64,000 nucleotides of DNA, from positions 483,864 to 547,863 of the forward strand of contig NZ_BAABJG010000055.1 of assembly GCF_039543185.1 (NCBI RefSeq), in the 5' to 3' direction. Source of the DNA: Paenibacillus_S vulneris. GTDB lineage: Bacteria; Bacillota; Bacilli; Paenibacillales; NBRC-103111. Every line of letters begins with the position of its first letter. Position 1 is the stretch's first letter. Positions 14,954-22,213 of the stretch are shown here, one piece after another. Below the pieces are notes generated by a model that ran no database searches, was not told the origin of the DNA, and saw nothing but the letters and a program-made list of their open reading frames with translations. The position numbers were made by a program, and so were the translations under genes.

Positions 14954-15436
14954 GTGAAGAAAATTAAGAAAATGATAAGTGTTATTGTTGTAGTTCTTTC
15001 AATGTTAACCTTTACACAATCTGCATTTGCCGATATCACTCCGATCACTTCATGGACTACAACAGAATACTTTGGTTGTGAAGACGGGTATTCAAGCTAT
15101 AGCGTTTATGAATCTGTAGATGGTATTAGCCTTAACCAAGCTTCAAGTACTTCTTGCGATCTGGAAATCACAGGTACGACTTATGTATCGAGTGGAAATC
15201 AAATTTTAATCGATTATAGTTATGAAGAATGGGATAGCGGCGATGGTTATATTACGATTTCAATGTATAGAGGAGATGGAACTAGTGAATATTTCGATTT
15301 TTACGATGCTCCTAGAACTGGAGATGGAACAGTAGCCTTGGACGTATCGGGATACACCGGACCTGTAGAAATTAAGTTTACCTCATATACCTATGGTAAT
15401 AGACATTTATGGGCTAATTTCTATATACATCAATAA
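14954..15436 (+). CDS. Secreted protein of unknown function (moron-like)
   Basis: GTG start at 14954-14956 after GGGGGAA gives 160 residues. A classical signal peptide is clear: KKIKKM, a hydrophobic stretch ISVIVVVLSMLTF, and a likely signal peptidase site after AFA. The mature part (DITPITSWTTTEYFGC) is beta-rich, with many Ser, Thr, Tyr and Gly and two cysteines that may form a disulfide. Rightward within leftward genes with its own terminator: probably a lysogenic-conversion gene changing the host surface or secreting a factor. Family not recognised. Confidence 0.8.
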   Translation: MKKIKKMISVIVVVLSMLTFTQSAFADITPITSWTTTEYFGCEDGYSSYSVYESVDGISLNQASSTSCDLEITGTTYVSSGNQILIDYSYEEWDSGDGYITISMYRGDGTSEYFDFYDAPRTGDGTVALDVSGYTGPVEIKFTSYTYGNRHLWANFYIHQ

Positions 15437-15452
15437 TTTCTATTAAGACACT

Positions 15453-15485
15453 AAAGAGGAGACTTTGTCTCCTCTTTTATTTTTA
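15453..15485 (+). terminator. Intrinsic terminator of the secreted-protein gene
   Basis: AAGAGGAGA-CTTTG-TCTCCTCTT stem followed by TTATTTTT. Confidence 0.9.
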
Positions 15486-15529
15486 TGCAATAGTTAGAGT
15501 AGAGAGATCACAATGAAACTTGCATTTTA

Positions 15530-15856
15530 TTACGATCTAAATTTAATATCAGAATTCAAGCTGTGTCGATCAATTGCATCCAATGCTATTTTAGTCTTAT
15601 CAAACTCATTTTGGTGATACTGTCTGACTTTTTCCTTAATTGTCCTCCGAGCCACAGCAATCTCATTAGAGTCCACTAAAGCAATCTGATAAGAACCGAT
15701 AAATCTGCTTTCCTCTACTTTTCCAATTTTGTTTTTGTCAATTCTTGTCCCTACACAAACATAAGACTTTGGCTTCTCTTCCATATCCTCAAACACATCA
15801 ACCACTTCTGTATACTCACCAAACATAGATCTTCCTGATACTATGTAAATATTCAT
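15530..15856 (-). CDS. Hypothetical protein, 108 aa
   Basis: ATG at 15854-15856 (MNIYIVSGRSMFGEYTEVVD) chosen; AAGGAGTGG lies about 12 bases upstream and the longer reading overlaps the preceding gene. N-terminal alternating strands followed by a long charged helix (EIAVARRTIKEKVRQYHQNE). Exact palindrome copies lie at both ends (15513 and 15881). Not recognised. Confidence 0.65.
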   Translation of the reverse strand: MNIYIVSGRSMFGEYTEVVDVFEDMEEKPKSYVCVGTRIDKNKIGKVEESRFIGSYQIALVDSNEIAVARRTIKEKVRQYHQNEFDKTKIALDAIDRHSLNSDIKFRS

Positions 15857-15894
15857 TGTTCTTGCTCCACTCCTTTTCCCATAAAACATGCCTT

Positions 15895-16647
15895 TCATCT
15901 TGATATCTTTCGTTCCCTTAACATTCTGCCTATTTCAAAAATAACAGCAAATTCAATAAATTGAACGCTTGAAATAATCGAATTATCAGCAGTTCTTCTA
16001 TAATAAATACCATCTGTATAAACATAGTCATATACTAAGCTAATATCATAGACCTTACTTGTTGTTACTGTTCCTTTGCCAGATATAATTCCAGATGTGA
16101 TAGAATGATTCCCACCTCTAACAAAACAAATACCTAGTGGAAGATACATATCAACACGATGATTAGAATCTTCTTCCCATTCTCCCCATGGCCTCGACGA
16201 TCCAATTGATGTAATTGAAGTAACATATCTATCTACATTCCAAGGCCACGGAAGAACTAAGTCTTCAGTAAGGTCAACCTTGAACTGAGTTTCTAATTTA
16301 TTCCCAAAAAGAATATCATAAAACTTTTTTCCATCCAATGTTAATACTGCTGAAATATCGAAAAATGTATGCCAAGGAGTTATGTCAGGATATTTTCTAG
16401 TCTCACCATAATCATCAGCGTATAACAAATAAGTTAGATAATCTGTTTGCATTTTCATGCCAAGCAATTTTATAAAATTAAATATAGGATGTTTATATTC
16501 TTTTGAGGGAGTATGTTCATCAGAATTTTTAAGTATATCTTGAGCCATGCTAATCATTCTAGTGAATTGTTGTTGTTGAACTTCTGCAGCATTATCGCTA
16601 CCACTAACCTTAGAGGTCTTATTCTTATTAAAGAAGTTGTTGAACAT
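15895..16647 (-). CDS. Conserved hypothetical protein, 250 aa
   Basis: Begins MFNNFFNKNKTSKVSGSDNA; a low-complexity glutamine-rich start precedes a globular domain with YADDYGETRKYPDITPWHTF and DISAVLTLDGKKFYDILFGN. I associate these motifs with a small uncharacterised family of Bacillus phage and genomic proteins but cannot name it with certainty. The end (EFAVIFEIGRMLRERKISR) is helical. No catalytic motif recognised. Confidence 0.7.
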   Translation of the reverse strand: MFNNFFNKNKTSKVSGSDNAAEVQQQQFTRMISMAQDILKNSDEHTPSKEYKHPIFNFIKLLGMKMQTDYLTYLLYADDYGETRKYPDITPWHTFFDISAVLTLDGKKFYDILFGNKLETQFKVDLTEDLVLPWPWNVDRYVTSITSIGSSRPWGEWEEDSNHRVDMYLPLGICFVRGGNHSITSGIISGKGTVTTSKVYDISLVYDYVYTDGIYYRRTADNSIISSVQFIEFAVIFEIGRMLRERKISR

Positions 16648-16688
16648 TTTTTTTGCTCTCCAAGTTCATTTATTATGAAATAGCCATT

Positions 16689-16886
16689 TTATCGTGAGAA
16701 GTTAATTGTTTTAAACGTCTCAAAATCTCCAATTAAACCGTAAACTCGCACTGATTTATCTTCAGGATAAACCTTATACCCCATGCCCTTAACTGTTCTA
16801 TCGAGCTCAAAAATGATTGTGAAGCCTTGTAATTCATAAGCCAGTAATTTTTCTTGAATATCCTTATGAAAAGTTTTGCCCCCCAT
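16689..16886 (-). CDS. Hypothetical protein, 65 aa
   Basis: Begins MGGKTFHKDIQEKLLAYELQ; ends FETFKTINFSR. Preceded by GGAGGATTATC. The TAA stop lies in an exact palindrome copy (16675-16692). Not recognised. Confidence 0.65.
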   Translation of the reverse strand: MGGKTFHKDIQEKLLAYELQGFTIIFELDRTVKGMGYKVYPEDKSVRVYGLIGDFETFKTINFSR

Positions 16887-16913
16887 GATAATCCTCCATT
16901 CTACATAAAACAG

Positions 16914-17147
16914 TCATTTTATTTTGATATTTCTGATTCTACTCAGTTCATTTTCTAATTCATTAATCCATTCTTGCTTAGTTTGTTCAGCAAATTCTAT
17001 TAATGGTCTTTTTTGAGTGCAGAAGTAATAAACACTGTTATACTTAGTAACTTCGTCTGTAATGCTATCTTTTAATTTATAAAAGACTTTCCTTAAAGGC
17101 TTAATTTCAATTTTACCTTCAGCTTTATCAATGTATAAATTATACAT
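16914..17147 (-). CDS. Hypothetical protein, 77 aa
   Basis: Begins MYNLYIDKAEGKIEIKPLRK; ends with a helical segment ENELSRIRNIKIK. Preceded by AAAGGAGAAAAGTAA. Stop codon lies in the spacer of the palindrome at 16905-16922. Not recognised. Confidence 0.65.
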   Translation of the reverse strand: MYNLYIDKAEGKIEIKPLRKVFYKLKDSITDEVTKYNSVYYFCTQKRPLIEFAEQTKQEWINELENELSRIRNIKIK

Positions 17148-17184
17148 TTACTTTTCTCCTTTAACTAATGAAATAACCCTTTTA

Positions 17185-17436
17185 TTAGTCTCTTGGATAA
17201 TCTACACTCATGATGTCCATAAAGGGCACCTTTACAATTCCACTAGCTTGTTCAATATGTACCTTACCTGTTCTAGAATCCATCTTATCAATTTGACCAC
17301 GAACGGTTTCTTCTCGACCCCAAACAGTTAAAACAATTTCAGATTTTTCATAAAATGCTTCAGTAAGTTGATTTCCAAGTTCCTCCAAAACAAATTCATC
17401 TCTTGTTGGCCGCTTGGGAACTTTGGATTTTGACAT
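17185..17436 (-). CDS. YolD-like family protein
   Basis: ATG at 17434-17436 chosen, with GGAGGT 7 bases upstream; 83 residues beginning MSKSKVPKRPTRDEFVLEEL. The core EIVLTVWGREETVRGQIDKM, then KVHIEQASGIVKVPFMDIMS, has the beta-rich YolD pattern. YolD-like proteins often accompany Y-family polymerases in Bacillus and are also found in SPbeta, but no polymerase is nearby here. Function not established. Confidence 0.7.
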   Translation of the reverse strand: MSKSKVPKRPTRDEFVLEELGNQLTEAFYEKSEIVLTVWGREETVRGQIDKMDSRTGKVHIEQASGIVKVPFMDIMSVDYPRD

Positions 17437-17523
17437 TTTATTAACCTCCAATTTTTTCTGCTATAACCAATTATAGCACATTTTTATTGTTTTGTTAATT
17501 TATATTTTTTACTTTTATAAAGT

Positions 17524-17550
17524 AAAAATTGCTGCAAACGAGCAATTTTT
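17524..17550. terminator. Intrinsic terminator between the YolD-like and zinc-finger genes
   Basis: Perfect 10-bp stem AAAAATTGCT / AGCAATTTTT with a 7-base loop. A/T symmetry allows activity in both directions; leftward transcription from the 17575 gene would be stopped here. Confidence 0.75.
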
Positions 17551-17574
17551 TACTCGAATATTATGGTGATAAAT

Positions 17575-17847
17575 TCAGTCAAACATATTATCTATTTCCT
17601 CGTCTTCTTTCTTACGCATAAGTTTATATTCTTCAAATGTCATGCTTTTAGAGTAAAATCTTTCATAGTCACTTATAGTTGCTTGCTCCTTTATTTGCAG
17701 CGATCTCTGAACAGTGATTTCTCCTTCGCCATTGCAAACTACACATATTCCATCATCAATATGTTTATATCGTCTTATTCGTCCTTTTCGACCACGTTCA
17801 TGTCCGCAATGTGGGCAAACAACATATCCTTTTCGAATATAATACAT
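17575..17847 (-). CDS. Small zinc-finger protein, 90 aa
   Basis: ATG at 17845-17847 after TAGGGGAGAAGTTC. Two CxxC pairs (CPHCGHERGRKG and CVVCNGEGE) resemble half of a DnaJ-type zinc finger, followed by a charged helical tail. Probably a nucleic-acid- or protein-binding early factor. Confidence 0.7.
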   Translation of the reverse strand: MYYIRKGYVVCPHCGHERGRKGRIRRYKHIDDGICVVCNGEGEITVQRSLQIKEQATISDYERFYSKSMTFEEYKLMRKKEDEEIDNMFD

Positions 17848-17992
17848 GAACTTCTCCCCTAACGATATCCTAGTCAATGCATATAAATGATAACACTGGC
17901 TTCTATGATTTTACAATAAAATCATCTTCTCATTACCAAAAAAGAGCCCTCGATTAAATCAAGAACTCAATGATCTATGTCTGAATATTTTA

Positions 17993-18835
17993 TCATATAA
18001 GAAACTCACAGAATACAGGACTTCTCAGCATTCCATTTTTGGTCCAGTTTCTTGTCTTGATCCTTGCTTTAATTAGTGGTTCCATATATGCAAAATTGGC
18101 GTCCTCTTTGTAAATTAGACGTTTTTTCACACTCCGTAAAGCTTCCTTATGATGAGGTAAAACACCAAACTCTACAATACCCACATTTCTTTTCAGTCCA
18201 TTAGTCGCATCATCTATAGATATAAGGAGTCCAAATTCATTTTTCCTATATCCTGATATGTAGACATCAACATAGGTCCAATTTATGACCTTTTGCCACG
18301 ACCATGAACGTTTATTTATTTCATATAGCGAATTTTTATATTTTATAACTATACCTTCTAAGCCATGTTGACTTACTAAGTTGAAATAATCGATTGCATT
18401 GCCCTCAAAGGTTTTCACTTTTTTATAGTGTTGCGAACCCATAAAAGATTCCTCAAGTATTTCCTTTCGTTTCATTAAAGGCAAACCATAAACATCAATA
18501 CCTTTGTATTTAATAATATCAAAAGCACAAAACGAAACTGGCGTTTTATTTTTCTTTGATTGAAACCTTGCCTGCAATGCTTCAAAATCAGGTTTACCTT
18601 CAGGATCTTCAACAATCAATTCTCCATCGATTATAGTTCCTGCAGGCAATGGACATTCGAATAATTCTGGAAATCTATTTGTAACTAAATTGTTGTGCCG
18701 TGTGTACAATCTCAACTTATCCATATTTGACACAATTAAGCGAAATCCATCTAACTTAAGCTCTGAAATATGGTTTGGTTTATTGAATGGTTCGTTATTT
18801 TTACTGTATTGAAGTAACATTGGAGAAATGAACAT
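17993..18835 (-). CDS. ATP-dependent DNA ligase
   Basis: ATG at 18833-18835 after AGGTGGTGTTACTT; 280 residues, about the size of the SPbeta ligase YoqV. The nucleotidyltransferase motif I is ELKLDGFR with nucleophile Lys27, followed by TIIDGELI, SFCAFDIIKY, EGIVIKYKNS and WSWQKVIN (motif V lysine). A small OB-type domain follows (about residues 190-280). It seals nicks during phage DNA replication or repair in the cytoplasm. Confidence 0.92.
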   Translation of the reverse strand: MFISPMLLQYSKNNEPFNKPNHISELKLDGFRLIVSNMDKLRLYTRHNNLVTNRFPELFECPLPAGTIIDGELIVEDPEGKPDFEALQARFQSKKNKTPVSFCAFDIIKYKGIDVYGLPLMKRKEILEESFMGSQHYKKVKTFEGNAIDYFNLVSQHGLEGIVIKYKNSLYEINKRSWSWQKVINWTYVDVYISGYRKNEFGLLISIDDATNGLKRNVGIVEFGVLPHHKEALRSVKKRLIYKEDANFAYMEPLIKARIKTRNWTKNGMLRSPVFCEFLI

Positions 18836-18891
18836 AAGTAACACCACCTAAGTCCATTTTACTTCAATACTTTTTTGTTTTATCTAGGGAA

Positions 18892-19068
18892 TTATTGGTG
18901 ATCAAATGGGGAAACATAATTGGGGTTAGGAATGATTTCACTTAACTTATCTAAGTTACCAATCTTCTTTTCCCATAACCAAACATCATTTTCAGTATGT
19001 AAATTGCTAAATCGTTTGGAATTATCTTTATATATAACAATCCATCGGAAGTATTTATCCATACTCAT
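18892..19068 (-). CDS. Hypothetical protein, 58 aa
   Basis: Begins MSMDKYFRWIVIYKDNSKRF; ends NPNYVSPFDHQ; an ATG six bases later is possible. GAGGTGAC lies upstream. Lies between the ligase and methyltransferase-helicase genes in the same direction. Not recognised. Confidence 0.6.
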   Translation of the reverse strand: MSMDKYFRWIVIYKDNSKRFSNLHTENDVWLWEKKIGNLDKLSEIIPNPNYVSPFDHQ

Positions 19069-19127
19069 CAAGTCACCTCATCAAATATACTTTTTATTGG
19101 GTATGAGGAGAACATATTATTCTCTCC

Positions 19128-22100
19128 TCATACGATATTCTGCTTACCCCAACGAATATAAGCTTTACCTTCTGAATCCCTTTCCTTTGTCATTAACATA
19201 TCAAGCAAATCAAAGTGTACTCCGTATTTTTCATACAGTTCCTCATCTTCTAATTCTTGATTTTTCATAAACAAATTCAACTTTTCTTTGGTAAGGATTA
19301 ATCCCAACAAATTACTTTCTATGCTGTTTTCATATGTAACAAAATGAATTTCTTTAAGTTCAGTACTGTTATATCTTACAAACCTGAAATAGTACTGACT
19401 CATAGTGGCCTCGTTCCATGATAACTCAGGGATTATTACTTTATTCACAAAACCAATATTCATGCTGCTGCTCAAGCTTTGCTGAGTACTTAACAAAATT
19501 CCATTCCCAGACTGTCGCAATGCCTTTACAATCTCTTTTCGCTTATTAAGGTTTACTCTATCTCCAGTTATAATATACAAAGGTCTATCAGGATATTTAG
19601 CACGTATAGCCGCGGCATAAGCATTAACTGTTTTAATATGTCTAACACCTATAGCTACGCATTCATTGTTCCATTTACCAAGCATAGAAAGAACGTCTTT
19701 AAACTTGTTAGGCGTTCCACCTAAGTACTCTTTATATACTTGAGGAGCCGCACATATTTTGAGCATTAGCATTAACTGATTCAGTATCTCCAACATTCGA
19801 TCCTTACGAAGATTTCCCGTGGATTTAAATAGGTGTTTCATCGAATAAAATTCTTCAATCGCTTTTCTGTATAACTCTCTTTCATTAGATGCAAAAGTAC
19901 TTGTATTCTGAGTTATTTCATAAATCTTCTGGCCTCTTACTTCCTCGAAAGTTCGTGTAATAATTGTCTTATCAATCAGCTTCTTTAATATGTCACTGTT
20001 ATAAATATCCTGAGTATGTTGACCTATTCCAAATACAGTTATCTTTTCAGGTATATGGGACTCTTGAAATAACTTGTAGCCTTTATGATATGCAGGGATT
20101 GGACGTTTATAATAATCATTCGGTGTTTCTTTCAATTTGTCAGGATCGTCCTTATCACGTTTATAGATATACTGAGACTCGCTTAACATATTGAGACTAT
20201 TGTTATAAAGCAATTCAAATTGTGTAGCAGCTTCAGCAATTGTATTTCGCGTCATAGTGCCAGTCATAAGGGTTTTATATTTCACCTTACGAAAGACGCT
20301 TAAAACGGCTTTAGTTCGTTTTGATGTAGGACTAGAAATATTGTCGGCCTCATCCAGAATTAGCGAAACCTTTTTAGATTGCATTTTGATATACTTTTTA
20401 ATTTGTTTCTGATACTTACAAAGAATGTTTAAAGTAACAATAACAATTTGATTTTTTTTTATTTTAGTAATATCGGACAATTCATTGATACGAATGTAAT
20501 CAAGCTTGTAATTATCTAGAATAACTTGCCATGTGTTATTGATTGCAATTGCTGTAGAAACTACGAACACATTACGTACGCTGTTACCTTTTAATCTATA
20601 CATTAAATTTGCAATCCCTGAAATACTTTTTCCAGATCCTTGCCCCCATTGTAAAAAGCCATACTGTTTTTGAAGAATCTTATTTGTATCTTCTTTTTGA
20701 ATTGCATTGAGTCGTATTTCTTCATCATTCTCATGATCCACTATTACCAAAGCGTTAAGAAACTTTTCAATATTTGAATTTAGTTCCATCTTGTTAAACG
20801 GAATACTTTGTTGCTGGAACTTTTTTAACTTGCTGTTATATAACTTTATGTATGTTGGATCATCGAATGGATAATTTTCATTTAGAACCATATCATTAAA
20901 GCTAATTTCTTTTATTCCGTTATACTTGGATAAATATAATTTATTCTTTTGAGAATAACCTTTTAATTTTAAACTGTAATTGGTTTTGACCAATTTTATA
21001 GAGTCTGCTTCTTTAACATGTTGGTTGCTAATAATGCGTTTTAAATATGAAAGTACTTTACCTTTTGTAATTCTGATCTTTTCCCATTCTTCCCACTTCA
21101 TTCCTTCTGGTCTAACTTGGTTATAATACTTAGAAACATACTCAGTACACTTTGCATATTTTGAGTCAATATTCTTGTTACGTTTGATATCAAATAGATA
21201 CTTTTTTACTTTTTCCTGAAATTCTCTATCGTCACTGTTATGTTGTAATTGTTCAAAAAGCAGTTTATGTTTAACTTTTTCCTTTTGGTCAACCAATGGC
21301 TTTATGTATGTTTCATAAATATAGTCGCTGGAACTTTTATTGAGTTCTGTTATATGAAAAATTTCCGTGGAATACAAGAGGTTGGCTGTTATATGTTCGC
21401 TCTTCTTTTGCATGAACATAATTTTCGTTTTATATTGCTCTACTCCAACAGATTTAAAAACATCTGAAGGCAATTCTGCTTGGTATATAAAATTAAATCG
21501 ATTATTGATTTGTTTTATCATTCCGCTATCCATAAATTCATCTGAAAGGAAAGAATATGGAACGATCAGTGCAAGTATTCCAGCTGGCTTTAAAAGTTCG
21601 TATGCCTTAATGCAATAATATAATTGACTCAAATACTCTTCTTTACCCACAGTCCATTTTAGATTAAATGGAGGATTACCTAATATTAAATCAAATGTTG
21701 TATTAGGATTGTAGTTCCTAACATCGTCAGCTGTTATATGAACTTTTGGATAAAGGAACTTCATTACTTTATAAGCTTTAATATCTAACTCATTTGCATA
21801 TACATTTTGCTGGTTTGGCAGCCAGTTAAAGAAGTTACCTATTCCTGCAGTCAAATCCGCAATTAGATCATGTTTAGTCGGATTGAGACATTCTACAAGG
21901 AATTTGCAAACATGATGAGGCGTGAAGAATTGGCCGTTCTCAATTTCTTTTTTAGCTTGCGTAAATGAATGGAAGGAATCATAATCATTAAATGATAATC
22001 CATGCAAAGCACCATCACCTGTATATGAGGAATATACATCTTGTGCTGTTATACCGTATCTTGAACAAAGGTTATTCTCGATCAGATATAATATTTTATC

Positions 22101-22154
22101 GTTTATTTCTTTTCGTTTTGCTTGTGGTATTACTGTATTTGTTATTTTATACAT
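19128..22154 (-). CDS. DNA adenine methyltransferase fused to SF2 helicase (DarB-like)
   Basis: 1008 residues. N-terminal N6-adenine methyltransferase: GQFFTPHHV (about 74-82), SAM-binding ADLTAGIGNF (99-108) and catalytic NPPF (160-163). After a linker comes an SF2/SNF2-like helicase: Walker A GQGSGKS near residue 504, LILDEADN near 600, TGTMTRN, and C-terminal GILLSTQQSLSSSMNI. This combination recalls phage P1 DarB and other antirestriction or polyvalent phage proteins, in which a methylase and a helicase protect incoming DNA. It follows the 807-residue partner by 59 bp in one operon. Whether it modifies phage DNA or acts otherwise is not shown by sequence. Confidence 0.85.
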   Translation of the reverse strand: MYKITNTVIPQAKRKEINDKILYLIENNLCSRYGITAQDVYSSYTGDGALHGLSFNDYDSFHSFTQAKKEIENGQFFTPHHVCKFLVECLNPTKHDLIADLTAGIGNFFNWLPNQQNVYANELDIKAYKVMKFLYPKVHITADDVRNYNPNTTFDLILGNPPFNLKWTVGKEEYLSQLYYCIKAYELLKPAGILALIVPYSFLSDEFMDSGMIKQINNRFNFIYQAELPSDVFKSVGVEQYKTKIMFMQKKSEHITANLLYSTEIFHITELNKSSSDYIYETYIKPLVDQKEKVKHKLLFEQLQHNSDDREFQEKVKKYLFDIKRNKNIDSKYAKCTEYVSKYYNQVRPEGMKWEEWEKIRITKGKVLSYLKRIISNQHVKEADSIKLVKTNYSLKLKGYSQKNKLYLSKYNGIKEISFNDMVLNENYPFDDPTYIKLYNSKLKKFQQQSIPFNKMELNSNIEKFLNALVIVDHENDEEIRLNAIQKEDTNKILQKQYGFLQWGQGSGKSISGIANLMYRLKGNSVRNVFVVSTAIAINNTWQVILDNYKLDYIRINELSDITKIKKNQIVIVTLNILCKYQKQIKKYIKMQSKKVSLILDEADNISSPTSKRTKAVLSVFRKVKYKTLMTGTMTRNTIAEAATQFELLYNNSLNMLSESQYIYKRDKDDPDKLKETPNDYYKRPIPAYHKGYKLFQESHIPEKITVFGIGQHTQDIYNSDILKKLIDKTIITRTFEEVRGQKIYEITQNTSTFASNERELYRKAIEEFYSMKHLFKSTGNLRKDRMLEILNQLMLMLKICAAPQVYKEYLGGTPNKFKDVLSMLGKWNNECVAIGVRHIKTVNAYAAAIRAKYPDRPLYIITGDRVNLNKRKEIVKALRQSGNGILLSTQQSLSSSMNIGFVNKVIIPELSWNEATMSQYYFRFVRYNSTELKEIHFVTYENSIESNLLGLILTKEKLNLFMKNQELEDEELYEKYGVHFDLLDMLMTKERDSEGKAYIRWGKQNIV

Positions 22155-22173
22155 ACAATCACCTTATTTCTAG

Positions 22174-22198
22174 GGAGCCAGTTAAAAATGCTGGCTCC
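22174..22198 (-). other. Stem-loop in the junction of the two large genes
   Basis: Perfect 8-bp stem GGAGCCAG / CTGGCTCC with a 9-base loop between the 807-residue and 1008-residue genes. No T run follows on the leftward strand, so it is more likely an mRNA processing, stability or attenuation element than a simple terminator. Confidence 0.5.
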
Positions 22199-22213
22199 TA
22201 TTATATGTTGCTG

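Noticed and set aside
13403..15485. Insertion sequence or transposon bringing the RsfA-family and secreted-protein genes
   Set aside because: No transposase, no terminal inverted repeats or target duplications were found; separate moron insertions explain the layout.
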